DNA of 64,000 nt from Chloroflexaceae bacterium (GCA_025057155.1 JANWYD010000010.1:1-64000); one strand, 5' to 3'. Positions 25,855-35,085 are shown, counted from the stretch's first letter. Program-made: numbers and translations. Notes: generated by a model not told the origin, from the sequence alone.

Positions 25855-26152
25855 GGTCTGACTCCTTCAGGCATGGTTCGGCGGCGCTTCCGGAGTCAGG
25901 GGGACAGCAACATCGTCTCGAAGCGGTCTTTGAGCAGAAGGGTGCGTGCCCCCCGGCTCTCGGGCCGGGCCGAAACATGCTTTTATGTTGGAAAAGGGGA
26001 GGTGTGAGCCCTATTATAGCAAATTTGCTGCGTTTATGCGCACGGGGCGGCAAGGTCTCGCGGGGGAGGGAGCAGCCCTCCTGGAACCCGAATAGAGGTA
26101 TCTTATTCCGCGCCGCTTATGGGGAAAGCATAATCCACCTGCCGCAGCAAGC
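25855..26152. other. Upstream region of the lut operon
   Basis: Holds a minus-strand TATAAT (26013-26018) as a candidate -10 box for lutA and a loose GGGAGGGAG/CAGCCCTCC hairpin near 26063. No gene is seen. Confidence 0.4.
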
Positions 26153-26182
26153 GGCAGGGGCGACCGGACGGTCGCCCCTGCC
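26153..26182 (-). terminator. Strong hairpin after the PfpI gene
   Basis: GGCAGGGGCGACC and its exact inverse form a 13-bp stem with loop GGAC, 60 bp downstream of the leftward PfpI gene and upstream of lutA. Confidence 0.55.
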
Positions 26183-26241
26183 TGTCCGCCCTGAAACAGG
26201 CTGGGAGAAGAGGCGGAGGTGCGCCGTGCCGCGCCACGCTT

Positions 26242-26760
26242 CTACACGACAACAGGAGCGAAATGAGCGGCGATCGCCTGACCAAAGCGACGGGCGCTGG
26301 TCGGGCCGTCGGCGGTGATAATGTTGCCGTCCACTGCCACCCCCGGCCCGCAGTAATGGGCGCCCATGCGTTCCAGGGTTTTCGCCTCGCTTGCCGAGAC
26401 CGTGGCATTGCGGCCCGTAAGCAGCCCGGCGTTAGCCAGCACCACCGGGGCCAGGCAAATAGCCGCCACCAGTTTGCCCCGTTCGTGCATGGCGCGAGCA
26501 ATGCGCAGGGCCTGGGGGTCGTGGTAGTAGCGCTTTACGCCCAATCCGCCCACGAACACGACCCCGTCGAAGATTTCGGGATCAACCTGCGCCAGGGTCA
26601 GCCCTGGCATCACCCGCCCGCCGAGCATGCCGCTGCAGGGCCGGTTAGTTGTGCTGGCCACTACCGTGCTATGGCCGGCCCGCTCCAGTTCGGCGCGGGT
26701 TTCAAACAGCTCTTCGTCACGAAACTGCTCGGGGGGGACGATCATCAGAATATGGGCCAT
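26242..26760 (-). CDS. DJ-1/PfpI-family protein
   Basis: 172 residues with the class I glutamine amidotransferase-like fold of DJ-1/PfpI: HILMIVPPEQFRDEEL at the N-terminus, then DGVVFVGGLGVKRYY and the nucleophile elbow VAAICLAPVVLANAG with Cys. The family includes proteases, deglycases and chaperones, so the precise activity cannot be read. The Glu-Cys-His pattern seems complete apart from a His I cannot place with certainty. It is transcribed alone, with a strong hairpin behind it. Confidence 0.82.
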   Translation of the reverse strand: MAHILMIVPPEQFRDEELFETRAELERAGHSTVVASTTNRPCSGMLGGRVMPGLTLAQVDPEIFDGVVFVGGLGVKRYYHDPQALRIARAMHERGKLVAAICLAPVVLANAGLLTGRNATVSASEAKTLERMGAHYCGPGVAVDGNIITADGPTSARRFGQAIAAHFAPVVV

Positions 26761-27111
26761 TGTGCTACCTCGCTTTCGATGTCATGCGGTCCAGAGGGGA
26801 ATCTATACCCCTCGCGCCCCGCTGTGCGCGCCCATGGCTCTCAGTGTACAACGCGCTGCGTTATGTGGGCGGATCAAAATCGCTACCCTGGCGAACGGTT
26901 CGATCACCAGGGAGACTTCGAGAGTGGCGGTAAGAAAAGCCTGGCAGGACTATGCTCTGTCAGGACTCATCGAGATTTGCCGACGCGCCGAACTCGACCC
27001 GGACCGGGCAGGAAAACCCTGGGAGGGCTACGCCTTGCCAGACCCTCTCATCAGGCTTGTACATTACCCAAAACTTGCCGCTGGCAGCGGGTGTTGCGCC
27101 TGCACCGGCTG
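26761..27111. other. Gene-free stretch
   Basis: I see no supported gene. A GGGAGGGC-tac-GCCTTGCC hairpin lies at about 27020-27038. Confidence 0.4.
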
Positions 27112-27227
27112 ATGAAGATTAAGAATTAAATCCGGCATAGCCCGCGCAGGCGGGCTTCGCATCCGTAGCCCGCGGCTTCAGCCGCTGGGCTACAGAGCGA
27201 ATACCGGTTTATATTCTTAATCTTCAT
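27112..27227. repeat. Family D element with 15-bp perfect inverted ends
   Basis: ATGAAGATTAAGAAT (27112-27126) and its exact inverse (27213-27227) bound 116 bp containing two GC-rich hairpins (AGCCCGC-GCGGGCT and AGCCCGCGGC-GCCGCTGGGCT). The ends are AT-rich, the core GC-rich. A partial copy is at 15091-15137. Confidence 0.75.
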
Positions 27228-27289
27228 AAGCCGGGCGTCCGCCTGCGCGGATGACGGCTCCGTCCTGTGAGACCCATCGTTGTAACTTA

Positions 27290-27615
27290 TTAGTCTGTGA
27301 ACGAAGTTTTTCGGCAAACCCCCCCTCCCCAACCCTCCCCCGCTGGGGTTTAAGGGCGGACAGAACACCCGAGCGAACACCGGCGCTACCGCATTGGAAC
27401 TGCTCCGAGCACGGTTCTGGCCTCCCCTCTCCCGCACGCGGGAGAGGGGCAGAGAGTGAGGATGAAACAGCGCATCCCAACGCCATGAATCACATCTGCG
27501 CTCATGCGTTCTGTCCGCCCCTAAACCCGCCGGGGGAGGGAATCCGACGCCTCCCCGATCGGGGGGGAGGTTGGGAGGGGGGCGGAAATGCAAGGAAACT
27601 TCGTTTACAGACTAA
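27290..27615. repeat. Family B element (B2) interrupted by family C
   Basis: Bounded by TTAGTCTGTGAACGAAGTTT and the near-inverse AAACTTCGTTTACAGACTAA, flanked by TTA as in B1. The B sequence is split by the 179-bp family C element at 27348-27526; CCCCGCTGGG before and CCGCCGGGGG after it are the two halves of the B hairpin. Confidence 0.75.
27348..27526. repeat. Family C element with 19-bp inverted ends
   Basis: GTTTAAGGGCGGACAGAAC and its inverse (one mismatch) bound 179 bp inside a family B copy. The interior hairpin CCCCTCTCCCGC-GCGGGAGAGGGG and the word GTGAGGAT resemble the family A core. Confidence 0.75.
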
Positions 27616-27667
27616 TTAGTCGTTACTGTCCGTCATCACATAGCCTTCCCTTTTAAAGGAGGTCCCT

Positions 27668-28824
27668 ATGCCCAACCATCGGCCCGTCATCTTCGAGCAC
27701 GGCCTGTTCGGCTTTGGACCCAACGAACTGGAGCCGCTGAACTACTGGGCAGCGCGCTCCGCGTAGCCTCGCCGCTGCCGCGCTTCGAGGCCAGCGTGGG
27801 GCCGATCAGTTCAGCCTACGACCGCGCCTGCGAACTGGCGGCGCAGATCAAGGGCGCGCGGGTGGACTATGGAGCTGAACACTCCACGCAGGCCGGTCAC
27901 GCGCGTTTCGGGCGCGATTACACCGGCAAGGGCTTTGCGCCCGACTGGAGCGCCAGCAATCCGGTGCATCTGGTGGGTCACAGCCTGGGCGCGCAGACGA
28001 TCCGCTGCCTGCAGCATCTGCTGGCCAGCGATGCCTGGGGCTGGGGCAGCGACGCCCGCCGGGTCGCCTCGATCAGCGCCATTTCGGGAGTGCTTAACGG
28101 CAGCACACTAACCTACTTCTTCGGCGTGGACGAGCAGAGCGGGCGACTCAAACCTGAGAACGGCATCGTTCTGATCGCGCTGATGCTCGAAATGTTTACC
28201 ACCGCCACCGGGCGCTTCCTGGAGGTGCTCTACGATTTCGACCTGCAGCACTGGGGTTTCAGCCGGCGCGCCGATGAGACCCTCCTCGACTACCTCAACC
28301 GCCTGGCCGGGTCACCCTTCTTCTGGGGCGCCGACAACGTCGCCTACAGCCTCTCGTTGCAGGGGGCCTACGCCGATAACGGCGTCTGGAATACGTATCC
28401 GCACACCTATTACTTCGCCTACATCACTGAACAGACCAGCGCGGGCCTGATCAGCGGCCGCCACTACCCGGATTTTCGCATGAACCCGGCGCTGCTGGGC
28501 CTCTCCACCTATATGGGGCGCAAGGAGTTCGCCTATCCGCCCATCCCGCTGGCCAACTTTCGTAGCGCCGACTGGTGGGAGAATGATGGCCTGGCGCCGA
28601 CAGTTTCGCAGCGCCACCCCTTCACCAATGGAAACCACCCCGCCGGCGCCAAGTTCGACGCCAACACCCCATCAAGCGCCTTTGCGCCGGGGCAGTGGCA
28701 CTTCTGCTGGGAGCGGGGCATGGACCACCTGGACATCTGTATCACGCCGCAACTCACCCAGTTTGGCCGGCAGCGGCGCTTCTACCAGCGTTTGCTCCGG
28801 CGCCTGGCCGCGTTGACGATATAA
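27668..28824 (+). pseudogene. Family I.5-type lipase, frameshifted near its start
   Basis: The protein matches the staphylococcal/Geobacillus (family I.5) lipase type: RPVIFEHGLFGFGPNELEPL at the N-terminus, SVGPISSAYDRACELAAQIK, YGAEHSTQAGHARFGRDYTG, the nucleophile motif HLVGHSLGAQTIR and a C-terminal GMDHLDIC with the catalytic His. The ATG at 27668 has a perfect AAAGGAGG site, but its frame stops at TAG 27764-27766. One extra G in the GGG run at 27747-27749 would join it to the frame that runs to 28824. Without it only a 342-residue fragment from the GTG at 27796 is open. Lacks a clear signal peptide. Confidence 0.75.
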
Positions 28825-28825
28825 A

Positions 28826-28853
28826 GAATGGGGAAAACCCGGTTTCCCCATTC
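28826..28853. terminator. Bidirectional terminator between convergent genes
   Basis: GAATGGGGAAA and its exact inverse (11-bp stem, 6-nt loop) in the 63-bp gap between the lipase and the phytase-like gene. Confidence 0.6.
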
Positions 28854-28887
28854 CCTGCCCGTCTGAGGGCCTGGCGTGTCGTCGCAG

Positions 28888-30180
28888 CTACTGTCGTTTG
28901 AGATTCAAGCTCTTCGGCAGATACACCAGGATGAATTCGTTATCGTCGGGGGCCAGTCCGGGCCGCCGGCCGGCACTGAAGGGGTAGTTGTTGTCGTTGA
29001 GCACCAGCAGCGTGCGGCTGTCCACCGGGTAGACAGCCTCAATAGTTACGAAGGGGAACTTGAAGATCGGCCCAAAGCCGAAGGCGCCCTCCTCGGGGCG
29101 GGTGATTTTGTTCCGGTCGGTGATCTGCATGAGGTCTACCAGCAGCTCCTTTTGCAGTACGCCACCCTCGCTCACCCGGTCGAGGCTCACCAGGTAGATG
29201 CGCTTGAAGAGGGCCGTGGGACCTTCGCCAGCGTCGCGCTCGATCACCAGAAACTCCCGGTCGTTGATCGCCGTCAGCTCGCCGATGGCGTGGTTGGGCG
29301 CCTCCATGGGGTAGAACCAGATCCGGTCGGTATACTGCTTCGTCGCCAGGTCAAATTCGCGCAGGAGCAGACGGTTCCGCACCGGGTCGTCGAAGAGCGG
29401 CCCTTCGAGCAGGGGATAGAGGCGCGTGCCGCTCGTGTTGAGGGCCAGGCCTTCGAAGCCGCGGCTGGTGGGCAGATTGGCGGCGGCGCGGCGCGCTTCG
29501 GGCGTGGGCAGCGCCGCGAAGTCGGGATGTTCGGGAGACTTCACCACATCCAGCCCGCGGGCGAAGGGTCGCAGCGCGGGGGGCACGGGCGTGGCGTAGG
29601 GCGGCTCCAGGAGGCGGCCGCGGACGTCGAGGTGCAGCAGGAAGGGGCCGAACTCGTCGCCGACCCAGAACGTGCCATCAGGGGCCTGGCGGAACGACTC
29701 GGGGTCGAAATCGCCGCCGGTGAGCACCCGGTCGAGGTTGGCGTTGACGATGGGGAAGGGTACGCGGCGGTCGGGATCGCTCATCTCGGTGTAGCCGATA
29801 ACGCTAACGCTTCTGCGGCCGAAATCCACCCTGAGTTCGTACCAGCGCAGCCGGTAGTCGGCGCTGTTGCCCTTGGCCCCAAAGCCATTGTCGGAGAGAC
29901 CGAGCCAGTTGCCGTTCCAGAGGGGCAGTACAGCGCTGAAGCCCTGCACCGGCTGCTGGGCGAAGGGCGGACGCCGGTTGTTGGCCGGGCTGATGGCGAA
30001 GCCCGAGGGCGGGCCGGCGGCGAAGGTGTCGGCGGGCAGCACGGCCCAGCCGCGCAACTCCACATAGGGGGCTGTCTGTGCCTGGGCGACGGGCGCGGCA
30101 GCGGGCAGAACCGCCAGCCCCAGGAGAACCACAACCATGAGCAGCAGCCACCGGCAATGGAACGCGATCCGCTGAAGCAT
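28888..30180 (-). CDS. Secreted esterase-like/phytase-like propeller protein
   Basis: 430 residues with a signal peptide (LLLMVVVLLGLAVLPAAAPV). The body matches the 'esterase-like activity of phytase' family: LWNGNWLGLSDNGFGAKGNS, GDFDPESFRQAPDGTFWVGD, EFGPFLLHLDVRGRLL and TIEAVYPVDSRTLLVLNDNN. These proteins form a beta-propeller and are exported. Phosphoesterase activity is presumed for the family, but the substrate is unknown. The ATG at 30180 follows CAGGAGG. It is transcribed away from the alpha/beta hydrolase gene at 30602. Confidence 0.8.
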   Translation of the reverse strand: MLQRIAFHCRWLLLMVVVLLGLAVLPAAAPVAQAQTAPYVELRGWAVLPADTFAAGPPSGFAISPANNRRPPFAQQPVQGFSAVLPLWNGNWLGLSDNGFGAKGNSADYRLRWYELRVDFGRRSVSVIGYTEMSDPDRRVPFPIVNANLDRVLTGGDFDPESFRQAPDGTFWVGDEFGPFLLHLDVRGRLLEPPYATPVPPALRPFARGLDVVKSPEHPDFAALPTPEARRAAANLPTSRGFEGLALNTSGTRLYPLLEGPLFDDPVRNRLLLREFDLATKQYTDRIWFYPMEAPNHAIGELTAINDREFLVIERDAGEGPTALFKRIYLVSLDRVSEGGVLQKELLVDLMQITDRNKITRPEEGAFGFGPIFKFPFVTIEAVYPVDSRTLLVLNDNNYPFSAGRRPGLAPDDNEFILVYLPKSLNLKRQ

Positions 30181-30398
30181 ACCTGGCCTCCTGTCGCGCG
30201 GCAGGGCGAGCCGTCAGCGCGCCATGGCGCTGCTCTGTCCTCGACATGGAGGAAGGCCCCGTTACCCCCTGGCAACTACGCGGCTCAGCCCCGTCGCATG
30301 GTCTTCCGCGAGATTGATGTAGCGTATAGTACTACGAAAATGTTATATTCTAGTAAAAAAAGATTGAAAAGTAGATTAAACTACACTCTTTATTGTCA

Positions 30399-30426
30399 TT
30401 GACCTTCCGCCGGGCGGTGTTATACT
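30399..30426 (+). promoter_or_regulatory. Sigma-70 promoter of the secreted hydrolase
   Basis: TTGACC (30399-30404) and TATACT (30421-30426) with a 16-bp spacer, 175 bp before the start at 30602. The preceding 30320-30400 is a marked AT-rich island (TAGTAAAAAAAGATTG) in an otherwise GC-rich genome. A GCAACCCGGAGGGTTGT palindrome follows near 30450. Confidence 0.6.
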
Positions 30427-30601
30427 GAGGCCATCGAGTGGGCAGGGGCGCAACCCGGAGGGTTGTGCCCACTGCGAAAACCCGGTTCCCTCCCACCTCG
30501 GCCCGCCGCAACCCTGGCGCTTCCCCGACGGCGCTGCGCGACGACGCGACCCGACACTGCGTGTTGAACTGCCTGTGCGGTTGATCGGAAGGAGGCAGCG
30601 T

Positions 30602-31939
30602 ATGCGTGCGCGATGGTTGGTGCTGGTTGCGCTCGTGGTCGCCCTGAGCATCGGCGCTGGCGGCATTCGCCCCACCCGGGCGGCGCCGGCCCCTGCCGCC
30701 ACCCCCGTTCCTGGAGAATGTGTGACAGGCGCGCTGTTGAGCGGGGCGCAGTACAAGATCTGCGTCCCCCAGAGCGGCTGGAACGGCGACCTGGTGCTCT
30801 GGGCCCATGGCTACGTGCTTCGTGACGACCCGCTGACGTTCCAGGATGAACTGCCGGGCGATCCGCCGATTGCGTTGCCAACCCTGGTGCAGAGCCTGGG
30901 CTATGCCTTCGCCGCCACCACTTACCGCAAAAATGGCCTGGTCGTGCTCCAGGCCCAGGAGGATCTTCTCGAATTGCTGGAAGTCTTCAAGGCAGGCTAT
31001 CAGACACAAACCGGTCAGCCCTACGCTGGCCGGGTCTACATCACTGGCGCCTCCATGGGCGGCCTGATCGCCACCCTCCTGGCGGAAAAGCACCCCGACA
31101 AGTTCGCGGGCGCCCTGGCCGCCTGCGGCATCGTCGGCGACTTCCGGCGCCACGTGAACTACTGGGGCGATTTCCGCGTGGTCTTCGATTACTTCTTCCC
31201 CGGCGCCCTGCGACCGCCGCAACTCCTGGCGCCGAATTCGGAAGCCTGGAGGGATCAGTATGGCCCCGCCGTCACGGGGGCCGTACTGGCCAATCCCTCC
31301 GGCGCGCGGCAACTCATCGCGGTCACCAAAGCGCCGGTGGATCTCCGGGATGCCTATCCGCATCTCAAGACGATTCAGTCGGTAATGTTCTACAGCGCCC
31401 TCTCCGCCGCGGACGCCGAGGATCGGCTCGGCGGCAATCCCTTCGACAACGTGAACCGCTGGTACTGGGGCTCCGAAAACGACCTGCGGCTGAACCTGCG
31501 CGTCGCCCGTTTTCGTGCCAGCTCGACGGCCCTGGGTGCCATCCGCGCGAACTACGAGACCAGCGGCAGGCCGCGCGTCCCCATCGTCATGCCCCACACC
31601 ACCCAGGACGAGGTGGTGCGCTTCGACCAGAGCCTGCGCTACTGGCTGAAGGCCCGTCCCGAAGGCGCGGGGCGGGTGACGGTGATCCCAATCACCCGAT
31701 TCGGCCACTGCAACTTCACCGCCAGCGAGATTGTGCTGAGCTTCGCCCTGCTGGTACAGCAGGCCACTGGCGCCCTGCCGGCCGCGCTGGCGGCCGAGGC
31801 GGCCGAACTCGATGCCGCCCCGCTCGATACCGACCTGACGCCGTACCTGGAGGCCCTGCGCGCCGCCGAGGCTGAAGACGCCGCGCAGCAGGACCAGGCG
31901 AGCTGGAACCGGGTCTATCTGCCGGTTCTTGTCCGTTAA
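30602..31939 (+). CDS. Secreted alpha/beta hydrolase
   Basis: 445 residues from the ATG at 30602 (GGAAGGAGG site). A signal peptide (LVLVALVVALSIGAGGI) precedes an alpha/beta hydrolase domain: LVLWAHGYV for the oxyanion region, YITGASMGGLIATLL with the nucleophile Ser, MPHTTQDEVVRF for the acid and FGHCNFTASE with the likely catalytic His. It ends in WNRVYLPVLVR, a C-terminal signature also seen on the RCC1-lipase protein (IYLPLTAR), possibly a sorting signal of this lineage. Likely an extracellular esterase or peptidase; substrate unknown. Confidence 0.8.
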   Translation: MRARWLVLVALVVALSIGAGGIRPTRAAPAPAATPVPGECVTGALLSGAQYKICVPQSGWNGDLVLWAHGYVLRDDPLTFQDELPGDPPIALPTLVQSLGYAFAATTYRKNGLVVLQAQEDLLELLEVFKAGYQTQTGQPYAGRVYITGASMGGLIATLLAEKHPDKFAGALAACGIVGDFRRHVNYWGDFRVVFDYFFPGALRPPQLLAPNSEAWRDQYGPAVTGAVLANPSGARQLIAVTKAPVDLRDAYPHLKTIQSVMFYSALSAADAEDRLGGNPFDNVNRWYWGSENDLRLNLRVARFRASSTALGAIRANYETSGRPRVPIVMPHTTQDEVVRFDQSLRYWLKARPEGAGRVTVIPITRFGHCNFTASEIVLSFALLVQQATGALPAALAAEAAELDAAPLDTDLTPYLEALRAAEAEDAAQQDQASWNRVYLPVLVR

Positions 31940-31987
31940 AGCGCGCAGGCGGCCCTGGGCGGACCTTACCCGCCCAGGACCGCCAGG

Positions 31988-32036
31988 TAACGTAACCTTA
32001 AAGGTTGCGCAACCACGCAACCCTGGAAGGTTGCGC
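31988..32036. terminator. Palindromic CAACC/GGTTG region between convergent genes
   Basis: AACCTTAAAGGTT and GCAACCCTGGAAGGTTGC lie between the hydrolase stop and the fumarase stop. The same word family recurs at 9490, 16940, 17903, 30450 and 33591. Confidence 0.5.
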
Positions 32037-32058
32037 TACAACCATTCTCCCCCGTCTT

Positions 32059-33477
32059 CTACCCTGCGGCGGCGATCCCCTGAATGCCGCCCTCGGTCAT
32101 CTTGCGCGCGTCAATCAGCCGGTCCACCTCCTCGGGGGTGAGCAGGCCTTTCTCGACGACCACCTCTTTGATTGTCTTGCCCGTGGCCATGGCCTCTTTG
32201 GCCACTGCCGCGCCGTTCAGGTAGCCGATCACCGGATTGAGCGCCGTCACCAGAATGGCATTCTTGGCCAGCCAGCCCTCGGCCTTCTCGCGATTGGCCG
32301 TCACGCCTACCACGCACTTGGTTGTAAAGGCATTGATGGCCCCGATCAGCACGTGCATCATCTCGAAGAGGTTGTGGGCGATGATGGGCATCATCACGTT
32401 CAGCTCGAGTTGCCCCGCCTGCGCCGCCAGGCTCACCGCCAGGTCGTTGCCCTGCACGTGGAAACAGGCCATGTTCAGCATCTCGGCCAGCACCGGGTTG
32501 ACCTTGCCGGGCATAATGCTCGACCCGGGTTGCACTGCCGGCAGGCGGATCTCGTCCAGACCTGTCGCGGGACCGGAGGAGAGCAGGCGGAAGTCATTGG
32601 CGATCCGCGTCAGGGTGATGGCCAGGGTGCGCAGCGCCGCCGAGAAGTCCGCCGGGTCGGCCATGCTCTGCATACTCTCAAACAGATTGCCCGAACTCCG
32701 CAGGTTCTGGCCGGTCAGGGCGCTGAGCTTCTCAATCATGCGCTGGTGGTACTCAGGATGGGCGTTGAGGCCCGTACCGGTGGCCGTACCGCCGATCCCC
32801 AGCCGCCGCAAACGGTCGGCCGCAGTGGCGATGCGCTCGCGGTCATTGCGCACGGCCAGGGCGTAGGCCCCGAACTCCTGCCCCAGGCGCACCGGCACTG
32901 CGTCTTGCAGGTGCGTGCGCCCCGACTTCACCACGTCGTCAAACTCGCGGGCCTTGGCCTCCAGGGCGTCGGCCAGGCCGTCAATCGCTGCCAGCAGTTC
33001 ATTGAGCCGCCAGAGACACCCCAGCCGGATGGCAGTGGGAATGGTGTCGTTGGTGGACTGGGCCATGTTGACGTGATCATTCGGGCTGACCGGCTTGTTC
33101 GGGTCGTCGAGGGCGAAGCCGAGGATCTGGTTGGCGCGATTGGCGATCACCTCGTTCAGGTTCATGTTGTGCGAGGTGCCCGCGCCGGCCTGGAAGGGAT
33201 CGACCACGAACTGATCGGCATGCTTGCCCGCGAGCACCTCATCGGCAGCCTCGATGATGGCGTCGGCCAGGCGCGCCTCGAGCAGACCCAGGTCGCGGTT
33301 CACTTCAGCCGCGGCCCGCTTGATCACCGCCTGCGCCCACACAAACGCCGGGTAGGGCTTCATGCCCGAGACGGGGAAGTTCAGCACAGCGCGCTGCGTC
33401 TGCGCGCCGTAGAGGGCGTTGGCCGGCACCTGCATCTCGCCGAGTGAGTCTTTCTCGATCCGGAAGCTCTCAGTCAT
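32059..33477 (-). CDS. fumC: Class II fumarase/aspartase-family lyase, probable fumarase
   Basis: 472 residues of the fumarase/aspartase superfamily, with the signature GSSIMPGKVNPV and the substrate motifs AGTSHNMNLNEV, KSGRTHLQDAVP and TALNPVIGYLNGAAVAKEAM. Fumarase hydrates fumarate to malate; aspartate ammonia-lyase is the close alternative and cannot be excluded by eye. In a Chloroflexales with the 3-hydroxypropionate bi-cycle, fumarase links succinate-derived fumarate to malyl-CoA. The ATG at 33477 follows AAAGGAG. Transcribed alone, downstream of a hairpin. Confidence 0.85.
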   Translation of the reverse strand: MTESFRIEKDSLGEMQVPANALYGAQTQRAVLNFPVSGMKPYPAFVWAQAVIKRAAAEVNRDLGLLEARLADAIIEAADEVLAGKHADQFVVDPFQAGAGTSHNMNLNEVIANRANQILGFALDDPNKPVSPNDHVNMAQSTNDTIPTAIRLGCLWRLNELLAAIDGLADALEAKAREFDDVVKSGRTHLQDAVPVRLGQEFGAYALAVRNDRERIATAADRLRRLGIGGTATGTGLNAHPEYHQRMIEKLSALTGQNLRSSGNLFESMQSMADPADFSAALRTLAITLTRIANDFRLLSSGPATGLDEIRLPAVQPGSSIMPGKVNPVLAEMLNMACFHVQGNDLAVSLAAQAGQLELNVMMPIIAHNLFEMMHVLIGAINAFTTKCVVGVTANREKAEGWLAKNAILVTALNPVIGYLNGAAVAKEAMATGKTIKEVVVEKGLLTPEEVDRLIDARKMTEGGIQGIAAAG

Positions 33478-33590
33478 GGCCAGGACTCCTTTGTCGGGCA
33501 ATACTTGCGTCTGACGGTAGAGATTGTAGCACAGCCTGTCGCCGCCGTCGCCATCCGGGAGACCCCGGTGAGTGCAACCTTTAAGGCCCC

Positions 33591-33619
33591 GTGGGTGCAA
33601 CCTTCAAGGTTGCACCCAC
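33591..33619. terminator. Hairpin behind the radical SAM gene
   Basis: GTGGGTGCAACCTT and its exact inverse form a 14-bp stem around a single C. Located between the leftward radical SAM gene and the fumarase promoter region. Confidence 0.5.
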
Positions 33620-33782
33620 TGCCTGTTTCCAGGGGGCAGGGGCACGGGAAAACGATTTTCCCCATCCTGCCAGGATTGAACAAGAAAGACCCTGGGAAGG
33701 CATGGCCCTCCCAGAGTCTTTCCTGTTCCTGTCATCCAGTGGAGGCTCAGTACGCCCAGGTCTCACTCAGACCCCATATACA

Positions 33783-33816
33783 GCAATCCAAAATCCAAAA
33801 TCCGAAATCCAAAATC
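33783..33816. repeat. Heptamer-type tandem repeat (ATCCAAA)n
   Basis: Four to five tandem ATCCAAA/ATCCGAA units. Similar arrays are at 15065, 16978, 35095, 38586, 44159 and 58855-58980. Confidence 0.7.
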
Positions 33817-33819
33817 ATG

Positions 33820-35085
33820 TCACGGGCACTGAATAACCGCCTGGGCCCACAGGCAGCCCCCGCACACCGGAAACTCGTTGCCCAGACAGTCCTCCAGGTT
33901 CGCCTCCGACAGATCGCAGCCGCCGCAGGCGGTGCAGGGCGCGAAGGCGAAGTTCTGCACCCGCTGGCGATAGGCCACGTAGCCCGGATCGTTCCACAGA
34001 TCGAGCAGATCGCGCTCAGCCAGGTTGCCGATGATGTGCCGGTGCGACACGCGCCGGCGCCGGTGCAGGTAGCTGATGTGGTCGTAGAGCAGCGGCGGGC
34101 ACGGGCTGACGTTGCCGTCCCAACCGATAGTCATCGAGCCGTGCTCGATGAAGGTGCACACATCGTTGGCCCCGCCCAGGTTGTTGCCGGCAAAGGTGAC
34201 GTTGGCGCCGCTGCGCAGAGCGCGCAGGAAGGCTTCCTCAGTAGCATCGTTCAGATCCATCTTGGGGAAGCTCAGCCGCGGCAGCCACGCCGAGGGCAGA
34301 TAGGCGATGTCCCGCAACGTGCGGTTGTAGAGCACCTCGTCGCACAGTTCGGGCGTGTAGGGCAGCACATTGCTGACCATAAAGCGCGTCGCTCCCAGCC
34401 GCCGTCCCGTGGCGATCACCGTGGGCAGGTCGGCGATGTTGCGCCGCATAGCCACAAAGTTGATGCCCATCTCCGGCTTCGCGTGGTGCCCGGCCGGGCG
34501 CAACTGGCGGAAGCGGGCCATATTCTCCAGCACCCTGGGCAACTCCGCGCCGAGGCGCACGTCGGCGTAGCTTTCGGGCGTGGCCCCGTCAATCGAAACC
34601 CACAGCACATCGAGGCCCGCGGCGATCAACCCGCGGGCCCGCCGCTCGTCGAGCAGGGTGCCGTTGGTGATCAGTTCGGCGAAAGCCCCCAGCCCCTTGA
34701 CCCGCGCCACCATCTCGACAATCCGCGGGTGGGCCAGCGGCTCGCCAATACCGCCGAAGAAGACCGCTGGTGGCGGCGTCAGGGCCTCCAGCCCTTCCAG
34801 AATCCGTCCGAAGGTCGCCTCGCTCATGCGCCCTTCGTTCACCTCCCAGCTATTGCGCATGCAGGTGCGGCAGGCAATGTTACAGACGTTCGTCGGCTCG
34901 ATGTACACTTTGTTGAGGTGCGTGACCGGGCGATGGAGGCGCAGGTCGTTCGCGCCGACCTCCAGGCGCACCTGGGCGCCGGGTTCCAGACCCAGATGCG
35001 CAGCCAGCTCCGGCGGGATCACCAGCCGGCCTTCGGCGTCTACTTCGGCCCACGCGCTCGGAAGGGTTCCCATACGCCACCTCAT
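33820..35085 (-). CDS. AbrB-like domain fused to radical SAM/SPASM protein
   Basis: Residues 10-50 look like an AbrB/SpoVT swapped-hairpin domain (EVDAEGRLVIPPELAAHLGL). A radical SAM domain follows with the cluster motif CNIACRTC, then GGIGEPLAHPRI and ITNGTLLDERR. The C-terminus is SPASM-like with at least eight Cys (CTFIEHG, CPP, CTACGGCD, CLGNEFPVCGGC). This layout recalls maturases linked to tungsten-containing aldehyde ferredoxin oxidoreductases, a recollection I cannot verify here. No such oxidoreductase lies in the window. The fusion suggests the AbrB domain serves in protein recognition, not transcription. Start at the ATG at 35085; MGTLPS, 15 bp downstream, is possible. Confidence 0.7.
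   Translation of the reverse strand: MRWRMGTLPSAWAEVDAEGRLVIPPELAAHLGLEPGAQVRLEVGANDLRLHRPVTHLNKVYIEPTNVCNIACRTCMRNSWEVNEGRMSEATFGRILEGLEALTPPPAVFFGGIGEPLAHPRIVEMVARVKGLGAFAELITNGTLLDERRARGLIAAGLDVLWVSIDGATPESYADVRLGAELPRVLENMARFRQLRPAGHHAKPEMGINFVAMRRNIADLPTVIATGRRLGATRFMVSNVLPYTPELCDEVLYNRTLRDIAYLPSAWLPRLSFPKMDLNDATEEAFLRALRSGANVTFAGNNLGGANDVCTFIEHGSMTIGWDGNVSPCPPLLYDHISYLHRRRRVSHRHIIGNLAERDLLDLWNDPGYVAYRQRVQNFAFAPCTACGGCDLSEANLEDCLGNEFPVCGGCLWAQAVIQCP

Noticed and set aside
27796-28824. Lipase as an intact gene from the GTG at 27796
   Set aside because: The conserved lipase N-terminus with a strong ribosome site lies upstream in another frame, so the open part is a fragment.
32005-33447. 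Long plus-strand frame opposite fumarase
   Set aside because: Shadow of the fumarase gene: His/Gly/Arg-rich with no family features.
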